A DNA stretch of 64,000 nt from JAWKMZ01 sp041391965 (lineage in GTDB: Bacteria > Bacteroidota > Bacteroidia > Flavobacteriales > Flavobacteriaceae). Both the position numbers and the translations under genes were made by a program. The notes beneath the pieces were generated by a model. The model was given only the letters and a program-made list of their open reading frames with translations, did no database searches and had not been told where the DNA came from. Within the stretch, counting starts at the first letter, position 1. Each line of letters opens with the position of its first letter. The DNA is taken from NCBI GenBank assembly GCA_041391965.1, contig JAWKMZ010000003.1, positions 186,001 through 250,000 of the forward strand, written 5' to 3'. This document shows positions 17,701 to 26,904 of the stretch, one piece after another.

Positions 17701-18219
17701 ACTAATGGAACAATGGTCAACAATGATATCTGAAACTGTTTTTCCACTCCAAGCTGTAATACTTAAGCCATCTGTATCTGTATTAGCAGTTGAACCAGGC
17801 CTGAATCTTATATATCTAATAATTACATTTGAAGCTTCTACTTGAACCATCCCTCCTTTAATTAAAATCCCATCACCTGGAGCCGTTTGTCCTGCTACTG
17901 TTAGATTGCCATGAGCTATATAAATATTATTACCAGATAAATCTATAGTGCCACCAACTTCAAATACTACTGTTCTTGTACCATTTGCTTCTAATGCAGC
18001 CCTTAAACTTCCTGGGCCACTATTATTTAAATTAGTTACTCTAATGACAATGCCACCACGTCCTCCAGATGCAAATCTACCAAAGCCTTCGGCAGAAGGA
18101 AATGCTAATTGCTGAGAGAATAAATTGGAGCTTAAAAAAGCTAAAATAAGAGATAATACAATTTTTACACAAAATGTGTTGTAGCCATTTTTATGGCAGC
18201 TTAAATTTGGGGACTTCAT
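14701..18219 (-). CDS. Secreted pectate-lyase-like protein with Ig/PKD-like repeats and type IX sorting domain
   Basis: 1172 residues. A signal peptide (1-36) precedes a right-handed beta-helix lyase domain (about 38-385) with AEGFGRFASGGRGG and IVDHCSISWAKDENFDIR, typical of family PL1-like pectate lyases. DTDNDGMPDYWE (391-402) is a calcium-binding thrombospondin-3/EF-hand-like motif. Nine PKD-like repeats (about 441-1080) follow, each with LTASGG..Y.WSTG..T.SI.V and TTTYTVT. The last 75 residues (YPNPTSGELNVKIS to KKIVVR) form a type A C-terminal sorting domain, so the protein should be exported by type IX secretion. Repeats 1-3 and 4-6 are identical in DNA. No SusC/D or other polysaccharide-utilisation genes are adjacent. 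Confidence 0.9.
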   Translation of the reverse strand: MKSPNLSCHKNGYNTFCVKIVLSLILAFLSSNLFSQQLAFPSAEGFGRFASGGRGGIVIRVTNLNNSGPGSLRAALEANGTRTVVFEVGGTIDLSGNNIYIAHGNLTVAGQTAPGDGILIKGGMVQVEASNVIIRYIRFRPGSTANTDTDGLSITAWSGKTVSDIIVDHCSISWAKDENFDIRAVGSGMVSDITIQYSIISECNKGALAGQRTYNKTYYKNLFANNFERNIRTNFPNPGTFDFEMINNLVYAFKWPTVPSLGSKFTVLNNKYKASSQVAISIDVIVDGEESGQGTVSETYAYISGNILAQGTQQNDAVLNQYLHASPYSDSGIVPISASQIEADILSNVGASLPSRDAVDTRIINQYIAGNGTLANTGVYPNIQGGTAPVDTDNDGMPDYWEVANGLDIDNPNDRNVVQADGYTNLEYYLNGMSLQPTGIIANAGQDQTICEGSSTTLTATGGSTYEWSTGETTASITVSPDATTIYTVTAYDATGTNSDTDDVTVTVSPLPIANAGDDVSTCLGTSVTLTASGGTNYLWNTGATTQSITVNPTATTTYSVEVTQNACSSTDEVVVTVNPIPTIDAGQDVTINLGESVTLTASGGNSYSWSTGDNTQSITVNPTMTTTYTVTGFLNGCEATDTVTIFLVDNSVIANAGQDQTICEGSSTTLTATGGSTYEWSTGETTASITVSPDATTIYTVTAYDATGTNSDTDDVTVTVSPLPIANAGDDVSTCLGTSVTLTASGGTNYLWNTGATTQSITVNPTATTTYSVEVTQNACSSTDEVVVTVNPIPTIDAGQDVTINLGESVTLTASGGNSYSWSTGDNTQSITVNPTMTTTYTVTGFLNGCEATDTVTVFVGNETINANAGEDETTCQGYGVTLTASGGDSYLWSTGETTASIIVTPNSTTTYTVTVFAGNLQDTDDVTVFVNPNPNVIITNGTDATILAGEFITLSATGANSYHWSNGANQPNIAVSPNATTTYAVTGYINNCSDEKQITVSVLQHVDANAGDDVTTCVNEPVTLTATGTGGDEYLWSTGETTQSITVNPLEDTEYSVMIYNALDYDTDEVMVFVNECDAIETPVEPTEFEFLAYPNPTSGELNVKISGLLNVSQIYIFDISGKALYNETISDNEQHTYTKTLNLSNYATGIYLLKLVDNTNVVTKKIVVR
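15646..16893. repeat. Exact 609-bp direct repeat, period 639 bp
   Basis: Bases 15646-16254 recur at 16285-16893. By eye I find no difference between the copies; they part at 16255/16894 (A against G). The period of 639 bp equals 213 codons, that is three PKD-like repeats of the lyase gene, so the frame is kept. Thirty bases with different sequence lie between the copies. Confidence 0.9.
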
Positions 18220-18641
18220 TTGCTATTAATTTGGGGCGCTATTATGTGGGCAATCTATATAATTTTGTTCGATTAAACGTTTAAAGCTTAAATTATTCGA
18301 TATAATGTATAATTATGAAAATATTTTCCTACAATTTGTAAGATTTTAATTAAAAAAATAGTTTTCACTGCTATTATGAAAACTATAAACTGTCATACAT
18401 AAATTAAATACGTGCAAAACTACATATAAAGTTGTCCTAAATATAAACTTTAACAGTTGTAAGAGATTACAACACAGAATGATATATTCAAATCTAAAAG
18501 AAAAACAAACAAATAGAGCAAAGACATTCATCTAAGAAAATAGCACAATAACCACTTATTACTAATTATATCTATTTATTTTGTACTATTGACTTCAGAT
18601 AAATTGACCATAACAGAATGGCTATCATTAAAAAAAGCTAA
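18220..18641. other. 422-bp gap between divergent lyase and polysaccharide genes; palindrome at 18273-18284
   Basis: No convincing gene is seen; a 61-codon minus-strand frame inside it (18346-18531) has no supporting signal. The gap must carry the promoters of the lyase gene (leftward) and the polysaccharide cluster (rightward). The 12-base perfect palindrome TTAAACGTTTAA lies 54 bases before the lyase ATG and is a candidate operator. The central AACGTT is reminiscent of LacI-type sites, but no regulator is nearby to support this. Confidence 0.5.
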
Positions 18642-19979
18642 TTGATACCTAAAATTAGATTGCTACAGAGTTTTAAAAAAGGGATTAATAATGCCACAAT
18701 AAGAAACATAATTATTGTAGGAATAATAACGCTTTTAGTAAAAGGGTTAGGATTTACTAAAGAAATCATTATTGCAGACAATTTTGGTCTGTCAGAGCTT
18801 TTAGATACTTTTTATATTGCTGTATTGATTCCAAGTTTTATGAGCAATGTGTTTTTAGGTGGCTTTAAAAGTGTTTTTATACCAAATTATGTTATTGAAC
18901 TTAATACAGGTAAAAATATTGGTTCGTTTCAATCAACCTGCTTTTTGGTTACTTTTGGAGTTTCCATTTTCTTTTGTCTTATTGCACTATTAGTAACTGA
19001 CATTTATTTGGATGTTTTTTTTAAAGGGCATACCTTAGAATATTACCACTTGGTCAAAACTCAGTTTTATGTTATCATACCAAGTATCATTTTTTGGGGA
19101 ATTTCATCCTTGCTGAATGGGCTTTTGAATATTGATAATGAGTTTACGTTTTCATCATTAAGTTCTATATTTATACCAATAACTATTATGGTGTGTATTT
19201 TCTTTTTTAAAGAAGAATTAGGCACACTTGTATTAGCTGCTGGGACACTTATTGGAAGTATGTTCGGTTTTATATTTCTTTTAACCGTCGCCTTAAAACG
19301 AAAAATTATTCATCTAAAATTTCCAGATTTTAAATCTGACAATGTAAAAGAGTTGTTCAGACAATTACCTCCTAAATTGGCAGCTAATATTTTATCTGGT
19401 GTTAATGACATTGTTGACCAATACTTTGCTGCTGCTTTGGTTGTTGGCTCTATTGCTGCTTTAAATTATGGTGTCAAAATACCCATGTTTTCTATTGGAA
19501 TTGTCACTATGGCTTTGGGTAATGTACTATTGCCTTATTTTTCAAAAAAAGCTATTGAAAACCGTGTGGAAACCTTTAAAAAATTAAAGCGGATTTTAAA
19601 ACTATTAATTATTGGAAGTAGTTGTGTTGCAATAGTTTTGATTTTATTGTCAACACCAATTATAACACTTATTTTTGAGCACAATGCTTTTACAAGTTCA
19701 GATACAGTTATCGTTTCTAAAATCCAACAAATGTATTTATTACAAATTCCTGCCTATATTGCAGGTATCATCATTGTTCGATTTTTGGAAGCTATCAATA
19801 AAAACACATTTATGGTGTTTGCTGCTATTTTTAGCCTGCTGTTAAATATTGGATTAAATTATCTATTTATGAAAATTTGGGGTGTTTATGGGCTTGCTTT
19901 ATCAACCTCAGTAGTCTGTATTTTAAACACAACTATTTTATATCTTTATGTTAATCATTTAAGTAAAAAACCTGCGTAA
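18642..19979 (+). CDS. MurJ/MviN-family lipid-linked oligosaccharide flippase
   Basis: 445 residues, almost entirely hydrophobic with 12 or more membrane segments, and the family signature LLVKGLGFTKEIIIADNFG near the N-terminus plus PPKLAANILSGVNDIVDQYFA in the middle. MurJ-type proteins flip undecaprenyl-linked glycans across the inner membrane. As the first gene of the polysaccharide cluster it is probably the Wzx-equivalent for the repeat unit rather than the cell's lipid II flippase. The start is a TTG at 18642; no in-frame ATG lies upstream, and a second TTG at 18660 is possible. The polymerase follows after 19 bases. Confidence 0.85.
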   Translation: MIPKIRLLQSFKKGINNATIRNIIIVGIITLLVKGLGFTKEIIIADNFGLSELLDTFYIAVLIPSFMSNVFLGGFKSVFIPNYVIELNTGKNIGSFQSTCFLVTFGVSIFFCLIALLVTDIYLDVFFKGHTLEYYHLVKTQFYVIIPSIIFWGISSLLNGLLNIDNEFTFSSLSSIFIPITIMVCIFFFKEELGTLVLAAGTLIGSMFGFIFLLTVALKRKIIHLKFPDFKSDNVKELFRQLPPKLAANILSGVNDIVDQYFAAALVVGSIAALNYGVKIPMFSIGIVTMALGNVLLPYFSKKAIENRVETFKKLKRILKLLIIGSSCVAIVLILLSTPIITLIFEHNAFTSSDTVIVSKIQQMYLLQIPAYIAGIIIVRFLEAINKNTFMVFAAIFSLLLNIGLNYLFMKIWGVYGLALSTSVVCILNTTILYLYVNHLSKKPA

Positions 19980-19998
19980 AAAGCATTAAATAACTCGT

Positions 19999-21123
19999 AT
20001 GAAACTACTTCGATATCTTGTCTTAATTTTGATACTATGCAATATTCCAGGGATTGTTTTGGTTGGTTATGGCACTTCAGCAGGTAGTTTTTTTAGCTAT
20101 TTAAGCTTTTTGTTGTTATTACTTTTTTATTTTACTGGCAAAAGACATAAAACAGCATGGCCTTTTGTGCTATTTGGAATTTGCTTTTTTGTCATTTCAG
20201 GATTAACTTTTATAGATGATGAAAAAACCTTTTATATAGATTTTGTAAAATATCTTTTATTAGTTATTTGTGGTGGCGAATTAGCCAGAAAAACCAAATT
20301 GAGCGAACTCTATATTTTATTGCTTGTTGGAGCTCTAAGTATATTGGTTAATGCAGTATTCTTCCCTTTAGATTATGGACGTTATAGCGGTTTTTATTTA
20401 GACCCAAATTCTGCAGGATTTCTTTGTCTTATAGGTTGTGCATTGTCTTTTGGTCTTAAAAACGAAAAGTGGAAGCTAATAGGCTTATTCATATTTACCT
20501 TTTGTGGTGTCCTTACATTTTCAAGAACATTCTTTTTGCTATGGGCTATTTTAATCCTAATTTCCATTTTTCAAAGCGGAAAAAATTTAAAAATTTTCAC
20601 CTTAGGGATTGCTTCAATTGTTTTGTTATTAAGTGTAGCCGCATTATTAAAATTAAATACAGTTCGGCTTTCTATGGTTGATAGTGTTCTAAATAACAAT
20701 GCGTCAGAACAAACCATTGAGGAAGGCTCTCGCAGAAACACTTGGGCTATGTATTATGACCGTGTCTTTGAATCGCCCATTTTAGGCAATGGCTATCAAA
20801 CATTTACTGGAGCTCCAGGAGTTGACAACAACTCAATTGGTGTACATAATAATTATTTAAGAATTATAGGAGAAGCTGGTGTGCTGCCCTTTTTTATTTT
20901 TATTGCTATTTATGTCTTTTTATTGGTTAAAAGTCTAAAAACATTTAAATCTAAAGTACATCTAACGTTACTCGCAATTTCGTTGCTCGCATTACATTTA
21001 ACAAACCATAATTTTGATACCATTAGTCATGTTACCTTTGTCTCTATTTGGCTGTATTTTAGGCTAACCCTAACCGAAGATAACCCTATTGAAGAGGAAC
21101 AAAAACAGTTAAGTACATTATAA
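19999..21123 (+). CDS. O-antigen ligase/polymerase family protein (Wzy-like)
   Basis: 374 residues with about ten membrane segments. The large periplasmic loop carries the hallmark of the Wzy/WaaL superfamily: RNTWAMYYDRVFESPILGNG and, further on, IGVHNNYLRIIGEAG. Next to a flippase and an initiating phosphoglycosyl transferase it most likely polymerises the repeat unit in the periplasm. Sequence alone does not separate polymerase from ligase. The next gene begins one base after its stop. Confidence 0.85.
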   Translation: MKLLRYLVLILILCNIPGIVLVGYGTSAGSFFSYLSFLLLLLFYFTGKRHKTAWPFVLFGICFFVISGLTFIDDEKTFYIDFVKYLLLVICGGELARKTKLSELYILLLVGALSILVNAVFFPLDYGRYSGFYLDPNSAGFLCLIGCALSFGLKNEKWKLIGLFIFTFCGVLTFSRTFFLLWAILILISIFQSGKNLKIFTLGIASIVLLLSVAALLKLNTVRLSMVDSVLNNNASEQTIEEGSRRNTWAMYYDRVFESPILGNGYQTFTGAPGVDNNSIGVHNNYLRIIGEAGVLPFFIFIAIYVFLLVKSLKTFKSKVHLTLLAISLLALHLTNHNFDTISHVTFVSIWLYFRLTLTEDNPIEEEQKQLSTL

Positions 21124-21124
21124 A

Positions 21125-22792
21125 ATGATTAAACATAAACTAAAAATAGGCCTACTGATTGATAGTTATATTGTACCATCATGGGTTTTTGATATGGTTG
21201 ATATGATTAAAAAGTCAAATCATTCAGAAATAGCACTCATTGTTTTAAAAAAAGAAACACCAAAGCCAACAAAAAATTCTTTCTTAAAAAATTTATGGAA
21301 AAAAAGAAGTGTCATCTTATTTGAAATATATAATAAGATTGACAAAAAAATTTTCAAACCATCACCATATGTCTTTACTCCAAAAAACTTAAAAAACAAC
21401 ATCAATTGCTCTGAAATAATAGTGACGCCTAAGGTGATAAACCATAATGATTGTATTACAGAAGCCGATATCAATCAGATTAAAACCTATAATATTGATG
21501 TTTTTATAAAACTTGGGTTTAATAATTTAGTTGGCGACATATTCAATGCCTCTAAGTTTGGTATTTGGGCTTACCACCATGCCGATTATAATTTAAAACG
21601 CGCCAACCATCTAACAGGTGCTTGGGAGGTTTTTGAGGATTGGGACGAAACCAAAGCAGTTGTACTTAAATTGTCTGAAGACCTTGAAGACTGTATAAAA
21701 CTTCATGAGGCATTCTTTTCTACAGACCATGTAAGCATTAAAAGAAACATGAATATGCTCTACAAAAACTCTGTCTCAATTTTACCTCGAAAATTAGATG
21801 AATTATTCCAAATAGGCGAAAAAGAATTCTTTCAAAAATTAAAAAAACAAAAAACCGAACCCCTTTTTTATTATAATAGAGATTTTAAAGCACCTTCAAA
21901 TTTAGAATTTATAAAAGTATTCTATGCCAATTGGAAAAAGGCTATAAAAGGAATGATTTCAAGAAAGTTTTACTTATCACAATGGATTATTCTATTCAAC
22001 CTTAATAGTACCGAAACAATTTCAAAATCATTTTACAAATTTAAGAGAATATTACCACCAAAAGATAGTTTTTGGGCAGATCCTTTTGTGTTTGAAAAAA
22101 ATGACAAATACTATATTTTTATTGAAGAGTATGTCAATAAAGAACAAAAAGGTAAAATTTCGGTTATTGAAATGGATCAAAATGGAAACTATAGTCAACC
22201 AACCGTTGTTTTAGAAAAAGATTACCATCTCTCCTATCCTTTTTTGATTGAAGAAGGTGGCGAATTGTATATGATGCCCGAAACGGAAGAAAACAGAACT
22301 ATTGAATTGTACAAATGTGTTGAATTTCCAACCAAATGGGAATTTAAAAAAGTGCTAATTAATGATATTATGGCTGTAGATGCTACCATATTAAAGCATA
22401 ATGACAAATTTTGGTTATTCACTAATGTTAAAGAGTATAAAGGTATAAATTTGATTAACGAACTTATGCTTTTTTATACAGACAACCTTTTAGAAGGCAA
22501 TTGGAAATCACATCCTCAAAACCCAATAGCCATAGACCATAGACATTCAAGACCAGCTGGTAATATTTTTAAGCTTAATGATAGAATTTTTAGACCAGGT
22601 CAAGATTGTTCTAAACATTATGGTTATGGGATACAACTTATGGAAATTATGACTTTAAATGAAAATGACTATGAAGAACGTTACATACAGTCCATTTATC
22701 CTAATTGGGATAATGATGTTCGATCTGTTCATACACTAAATTACTCAGGCAAACTAACGGTTATTGATGCTATTGTTAAGAGACGAAGATAA
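21125..22792 (+). CDS. Formyltransferase-like domain fused to five-bladed beta-propeller-like domain
   Basis: 555 residues, two parts. Residues 1-230 resemble the formyl transferase fold (KLGFNNLVGDIFNASKFG, then WAYHHADYN and the acidic segment LKLSEDLEDCIKLHE), but the usual Asn-His-Asp catalytic pattern is not kept as such. Residues about 300-555 resemble the glycosyl-hydrolase-43-like propeller of the GINT1-type (glucosamine inositolphosphorylceramide transferase) N-terminal family: FWADPFVFEKNDKYYIFIEE, MPETEENRTIELYKC, HSRPAGNIF. Such fusions occur in bacterial capsule and LPS clusters, where their activity is not established. One base behind the polymerase gene, so certainly cotranscribed. 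Confidence 0.75.
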   Translation: MIKHKLKIGLLIDSYIVPSWVFDMVDMIKKSNHSEIALIVLKKETPKPTKNSFLKNLWKKRSVILFEIYNKIDKKIFKPSPYVFTPKNLKNNINCSEIIVTPKVINHNDCITEADINQIKTYNIDVFIKLGFNNLVGDIFNASKFGIWAYHHADYNLKRANHLTGAWEVFEDWDETKAVVLKLSEDLEDCIKLHEAFFSTDHVSIKRNMNMLYKNSVSILPRKLDELFQIGEKEFFQKLKKQKTEPLFYYNRDFKAPSNLEFIKVFYANWKKAIKGMISRKFYLSQWIILFNLNSTETISKSFYKFKRILPPKDSFWADPFVFEKNDKYYIFIEEYVNKEQKGKISVIEMDQNGNYSQPTVVLEKDYHLSYPFLIEEGGELYMMPETEENRTIELYKCVEFPTKWEFKKVLINDIMAVDATILKHNDKFWLFTNVKEYKGINLINELMLFYTDNLLEGNWKSHPQNPIAIDHRHSRPAGNIFKLNDRIFRPGQDCSKHYGYGIQLMEIMTLNENDYEERYIQSIYPNWDNDVRSVHTLNYSGKLTVIDAIVKRRR

Positions 22793-22867
22793 ATAACCCA
22801 AAAGTATGATTAATATGACTCGTAAAAACCTAATAACCTTAGTAACAAACTTGCAGTTTTAGTTATA

Positions 22868-23917
22868 ATGATTATTGTACACATAACAAATAGTTTAGCA
22901 GGTGGTGGCGGAGAACAAATGGTGCTCCAATTGGCAAAACAAAGTAGTCCAACAATTAGAACTATTGTTTTTTCTATTACAGATGTGAATACCATAGAAA
23001 ATAAATTCAAAGCACATCAAATAGAATATTATTTTTTGGGTATCAACTCGTTTAGAAATAAAACACTCATAAAAGGGTTAAAAAAAATGCACCTTATTAT
23101 AAAAGACTTACCCAATGTTGTGTTTCATTGTCATCAATTTCATGGCTGCCTTTTAGGAATGGTGTACAACCTTAGATACTCAAAACCAATAGTATTTACA
23201 TTGCATTCAAGTACTGTAAAAAGCTTTAGTAGAAAAATGTTACTTTTTTTAACCAAACCCTTAAGAAAAAAGGATATTATTTTCAGTAGCAATGCAAAGC
23301 AATGGTTTTTAAAAAATAGTGACATCATTCCAAATGGTGTAGATTTTAAGGCATTATCATACAATACGCAGCGTCAATTTGAATCTCCAAATATATTTTC
23401 CTTTCTGTTTTTAGGACGATTAAGTGACGAGAAGAATCCCTTATTTATGGTTTTGGCAGCAGAACATTTAATAAAAAGTGGGATGACAAATTTCATCATT
23501 CAGGTGGTTGGTGATGGTTTTTTATATGATGAACTCAGCAAAAAAATTAAAACTCACCATTTGGATGCTCACTTTAATTTAGTTGGGTTTCAAAGTGATA
23601 TAAAACCATATTTAGATAGTTCACATTGTTTAATTTTACCGTCTTTATGGGAAGGCATGCCTATTGTTATCATCGAAGCGGCTGCAGCCAAATTACCAAT
23701 AATTGCAACACCTGTTGGAAGTATTCCCGATTTTTTAAATGATAGCAATGCAACAGTTAGCACATTAAACCATTTTAATTCAGCAATGATACAAGTAATG
23801 CAACACTATGAGGCTGCCTTGTTAAAAGCTAACAAATTGTATACAGAAATTAATTCAACCTTTAGTATTGAAAATGTTTACAACAAACATTTACATTTGT
23901 ATAAATCAATAGTTTAA
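22868..23917 (+). CDS. Glycosyltransferase family 4
   Basis: 349-residue GT-B enzyme. The N-terminal acceptor loop is GGGGEQMVLQLA, and the donor-binding half has FLGRLSDEKNPLFMVLAA and the E(x7)E nucleotide-sugar motif in LWEGMPIVIIEAAAAKLP. It transfers a sugar from a nucleotide donor to the lipid-linked repeat unit on the cytoplasmic face. The linkage cannot be told. Starts 75 bases after the preceding gene. Confidence 0.88.
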   Translation: MIIVHITNSLAGGGGEQMVLQLAKQSSPTIRTIVFSITDVNTIENKFKAHQIEYYFLGINSFRNKTLIKGLKKMHLIIKDLPNVVFHCHQFHGCLLGMVYNLRYSKPIVFTLHSSTVKSFSRKMLLFLTKPLRKKDIIFSSNAKQWFLKNSDIIPNGVDFKALSYNTQRQFESPNIFSFLFLGRLSDEKNPLFMVLAAEHLIKSGMTNFIIQVVGDGFLYDELSKKIKTHHLDAHFNLVGFQSDIKPYLDSSHCLILPSLWEGMPIVIIEAAAAKLPIIATPVGSIPDFLNDSNATVSTLNHFNSAMIQVMQHYEAALLKANKLYTEINSTFSIENVYNKHLHLYKSIV

Positions 23918-23953
23918 ACCACAGCAAAACCCTAAGGAGTCAAAAAATAACAT

Positions 23954-25807
23954 ATGTGCGGAATTTACGGAACCACTTTAAAATATAACGAGCAGCAGAT
24001 AAAAGAAAAATTAAAACGAACTTCTTTTAGAGGTCCTGACAAAATGGGTTATAACTTTTATTCAAAAGATAACCAAAATGTCATTTTTGGTCATAATCGT
24101 CTTTCAATTATAGATTTAGACCCACGTTCCAACCAACCTTTTAATTATGAAAATCATATCCATATTGTGTTTAATGGTGAAATTTATAATTTCAAAACCA
24201 TTAAGGAAACTCTTATAAAAAAAGACTATAAATTCCACACAACAAGTGATACCGAAGTAATGTGCGCTGCCTATTTAGAATATGGTGAAGATTGTGTTAA
24301 CCATTTTAATGGCATGTTTTCATTTGTTATTTATGATGAACGTAAGCAACAATTTTTTGGTGCAAGAGATCGATTGGGAAAAAAACCTTTTTATTATTAC
24401 CTTAATGGGAAAGACTTTGAATTTGCAAGTCAAATTTCTTCCATTCAAATGTATCATTCCAATTTGACTATTTCAAGCAAAGCCATTGCCTATTATTTAG
24501 CTTGGGGCAACATTCCAGATCCGCAAAGTATATTTAATGAGGTCCAAAAATTGGAAGCAGGACACACCTTTACTTTTGATTTGGCTACAGGAAATTTTAA
24601 CACCAAATCCTATTGGAATATAGATTATCAAGCAAAACATCCTTTTAAAGGCACCTATGAAGATGCAAAAACAGAATTGAATGACATTCTTTCAGATGCG
24701 GTTTCTACACGCCTTTTTGCCGATGTTCCTGTTGGTGTTTTTCTTTCTGGAGGTGTTGATTCGTCATTAGTATCAGCAATAGCTACAAAATCAACGCCTT
24801 CTAAAATTAAAACTTTTTCTGTAAAATTCAATGAAAAAGGCTTTGATGAAAGTGTTTATGCACAACAAGTGGCTGACCACTTGCAAACAGACCATCATGT
24901 CATTGAATGTAATTATGATGAAGGTATAGACCTTATTAAAAATTTCAGCCATTATTATGATGAACCCTTTGCTGATTCCTCAGCAATTCCGTCTATGTTA
25001 TTAGCAAAATACACACGACAGCAGGTAACCGTTGCATTATCTGGTGATGGTGGCGATGAAAGTTTTATTGGATACCAACGTTACAATTGGGTAAAAAAAG
25101 GCAGTAAATTATATTCTGTAGTTCCTCTTCCACTGCGCAAAATAGGTTCCAATATCATAAAATTGTCACCTTATTACAAACATAAAGTCATAGCCAAAGC
25201 TCTAAAATTTAAAGACGCTAATGAAGCGTACTTGAGCGTCATGTCTGCGGTTGATTTAAGTTGGATTACTTCTGATGTAGATGTTAGAAACGTTGAAGCG
25301 TCAAAATACTTAAACCATACAAATAAAAATTTATTTGAACGTGTTTCCGATTTTGATATTAAAACCTATCTCAATTGGGACATCAACACCAAAGTAGATA
25401 GAGCGACTATGGCCTATTCATTAGAAGCTCGAGCACCATTAATGGACCATCGTGTGGTTGACTTTGCTCGCTCCTTACCTACTGATTTTAAATTTTATAA
25501 AAACAATCAAAAACGGATTTTAAAAGACATTCTGTATGAGTCAGTTCCTGAATCTATTTTTAACAGACCAAAAGCTGGTTTTACAATGCCTTTTCAAAGA
25601 TGGTTTAGAGAAGACTTAAAAGAATTTGTTTTAAGCGAACTTGATGATGAAGGCCTAAAATCCATCCCTTGTATTGATATTGATAAAGTGAAATTTAGAA
25701 TCAATCAACATATGGATGGTTCTTGGAATAGGTATCCATTAATTTGGTCCTTATTGGTTTTAAAACAGTGGTTAAACACGAATGGAAAAGGAATATCTAT
25801 CCAATAA
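23954..25807 (+). CDS. asnB: Glutamine-hydrolysing asparagine synthase-type amidotransferase
   Basis: 617 residues. The N-terminal glutaminase domain begins with catalytic Cys2 (MCGIYG) and has IVFNGEIYNF. The synthetase domain has the ATP-pyrophosphatase loop FLSGGVDSSLVSAIA and ALSGDGGDESFIGYQRY. Family length and motifs are complete. Inside a polysaccharide cluster such WbpS/AsnB-type proteins often amidate a sugar carboxylate (uronamide formation) rather than make asparagine. I favour that role here by context, but motifs do not distinguish the two. Confidence 0.88.
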   Translation: MCGIYGTTLKYNEQQIKEKLKRTSFRGPDKMGYNFYSKDNQNVIFGHNRLSIIDLDPRSNQPFNYENHIHIVFNGEIYNFKTIKETLIKKDYKFHTTSDTEVMCAAYLEYGEDCVNHFNGMFSFVIYDERKQQFFGARDRLGKKPFYYYLNGKDFEFASQISSIQMYHSNLTISSKAIAYYLAWGNIPDPQSIFNEVQKLEAGHTFTFDLATGNFNTKSYWNIDYQAKHPFKGTYEDAKTELNDILSDAVSTRLFADVPVGVFLSGGVDSSLVSAIATKSTPSKIKTFSVKFNEKGFDESVYAQQVADHLQTDHHVIECNYDEGIDLIKNFSHYYDEPFADSSAIPSMLLAKYTRQQVTVALSGDGGDESFIGYQRYNWVKKGSKLYSVVPLPLRKIGSNIIKLSPYYKHKVIAKALKFKDANEAYLSVMSAVDLSWITSDVDVRNVEASKYLNHTNKNLFERVSDFDIKTYLNWDINTKVDRATMAYSLEARAPLMDHRVVDFARSLPTDFKFYKNNQKRILKDILYESVPESIFNRPKAGFTMPFQRWFREDLKEFVLSELDDEGLKSIPCIDIDKVKFRINQHMDGSWNRYPLIWSLLVLKQWLNTNGKGISIQ

Positions 25808-25812
25808 AGTTT

Positions 25813-26904
25813 ATGTCTGAATCTAAAATAAAAATCGTTTTTGTATTACCTTCCTTAAAAGCTGGTGGTGCTGAACGCGTAATATCGTTTATAGCCACAA
25901 ATTTAGAGTCTCAAAAATTTAAAAGTATTCTTATAATAGTTGGAAATCAGCAAGATGCTGTTTATGATACTCAAGGAATTGAAGTTCATTTTCTTAATAA
26001 AAAAAGAGTGTTGAATGCTATTCCAAAACTATTTAAATACCTTTTTTTTAACAAACCAGCTATTGTTGTTGGTTCAATATCACATGTTAACAGAGTGCTT
26101 GCAATGCTTTCACTATTTTTTCCAAAAACAAAATTTGTTGGTAGAGAAGCCAGTGTGTCAAGCATTATGAAAACATTTGCAATGACACATCGTAAAACAC
26201 ATATTCCTTTTTTTAGAAATTATCACAAGTATTTAGAGGCTATCATCTGTCAATCTGAAGATATGGTTGAAGACTTAGTGACTAATTATGGATTTTCTAA
26301 AACAAAAATACATGTTATCAACAATCCTATTACTGGCCATTTGCCCATAAAAGAACCACATTCATCTAAAGAAAAAACAAAGCAACTTATCACTATTGGC
26401 AGATTGAGTAAAGAAAAAGGACATGAACGCATTCTAAAAGTACTTTCTAAATTAGAATTTGATTATTGCTATACTGTGATTGGAACTGGTATCGAAAAAG
26501 ACACCATTTTTAATTTAGCTAAACAATTAAACATTTTTGATAAAATAAAATATGTACCTCACACTAATGATGTTGCACATTATTTATCAAACAGCGATGT
26601 GTTTATACAAGGTTCATATGTTGAAGGATTTCCTAATGCCTTGTTAGAAAGTTGTGTGGTTGGCACTCCTGTTATTGCCTTTAACGCTCCAGGAGGTACC
26701 AAAGAAATTATTGAAGACAATGTCAACGGATTTATGGTTGATACTAACGAAGCATTTATTGAAAAAATTGATTTTATACTCAACAAAAAAGAATGGAATC
26801 CAAAACTTATTAATGCGTCTGTAGCCAAAAAATATGATAAAAATTTTATTTTAAAAAAATATGAAGCTTTGTTCTTTAAGCTTTCAATTGAGCAGCAAAA
26901 ATGA
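25813..26904 (+). CDS. Glycosyltransferase family 4
   Basis: 363 residues from the ATG at 25813, five bases after the amidotransferase stop; a frame upstream of this ATG is open but lies within the previous gene. The GT-B signatures are VLPSLKAGGAERVI, ITIGRLSKEKGHERIL and the E(x7)E region YVEGFPNALLESCVVGTP. Its end overlaps the next glycosyltransferase by four bases (ATGA). It is one of three closely similar GT4 proteins in this cluster that act in sequence on the repeat unit. Confidence 0.88.
   Translation: MSESKIKIVFVLPSLKAGGAERVISFIATNLESQKFKSILIIVGNQQDAVYDTQGIEVHFLNKKRVLNAIPKLFKYLFFNKPAIVVGSISHVNRVLAMLSLFFPKTKFVGREASVSSIMKTFAMTHRKTHIPFFRNYHKYLEAIICQSEDMVEDLVTNYGFSKTKIHVINNPITGHLPIKEPHSSKEKTKQLITIGRLSKEKGHERILKVLSKLEFDYCYTVIGTGIEKDTIFNLAKQLNIFDKIKYVPHTNDVAHYLSNSDVFIQGSYVEGFPNALLESCVVGTPVIAFNAPGGTKEIIEDNVNGFMVDTNEAFIEKIDFILNKKEWNPKLINASVAKKYDKNFILKKYEALFFKLSIEQQK

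Noticed and set aside
18346..18531. 61-codon minus-strand frame in the gap before the polysaccharide cluster
   Set aside because: Cys/Phe-rich translation, no promoter or conserved feature, and it lies in AT-rich regulatory sequence.
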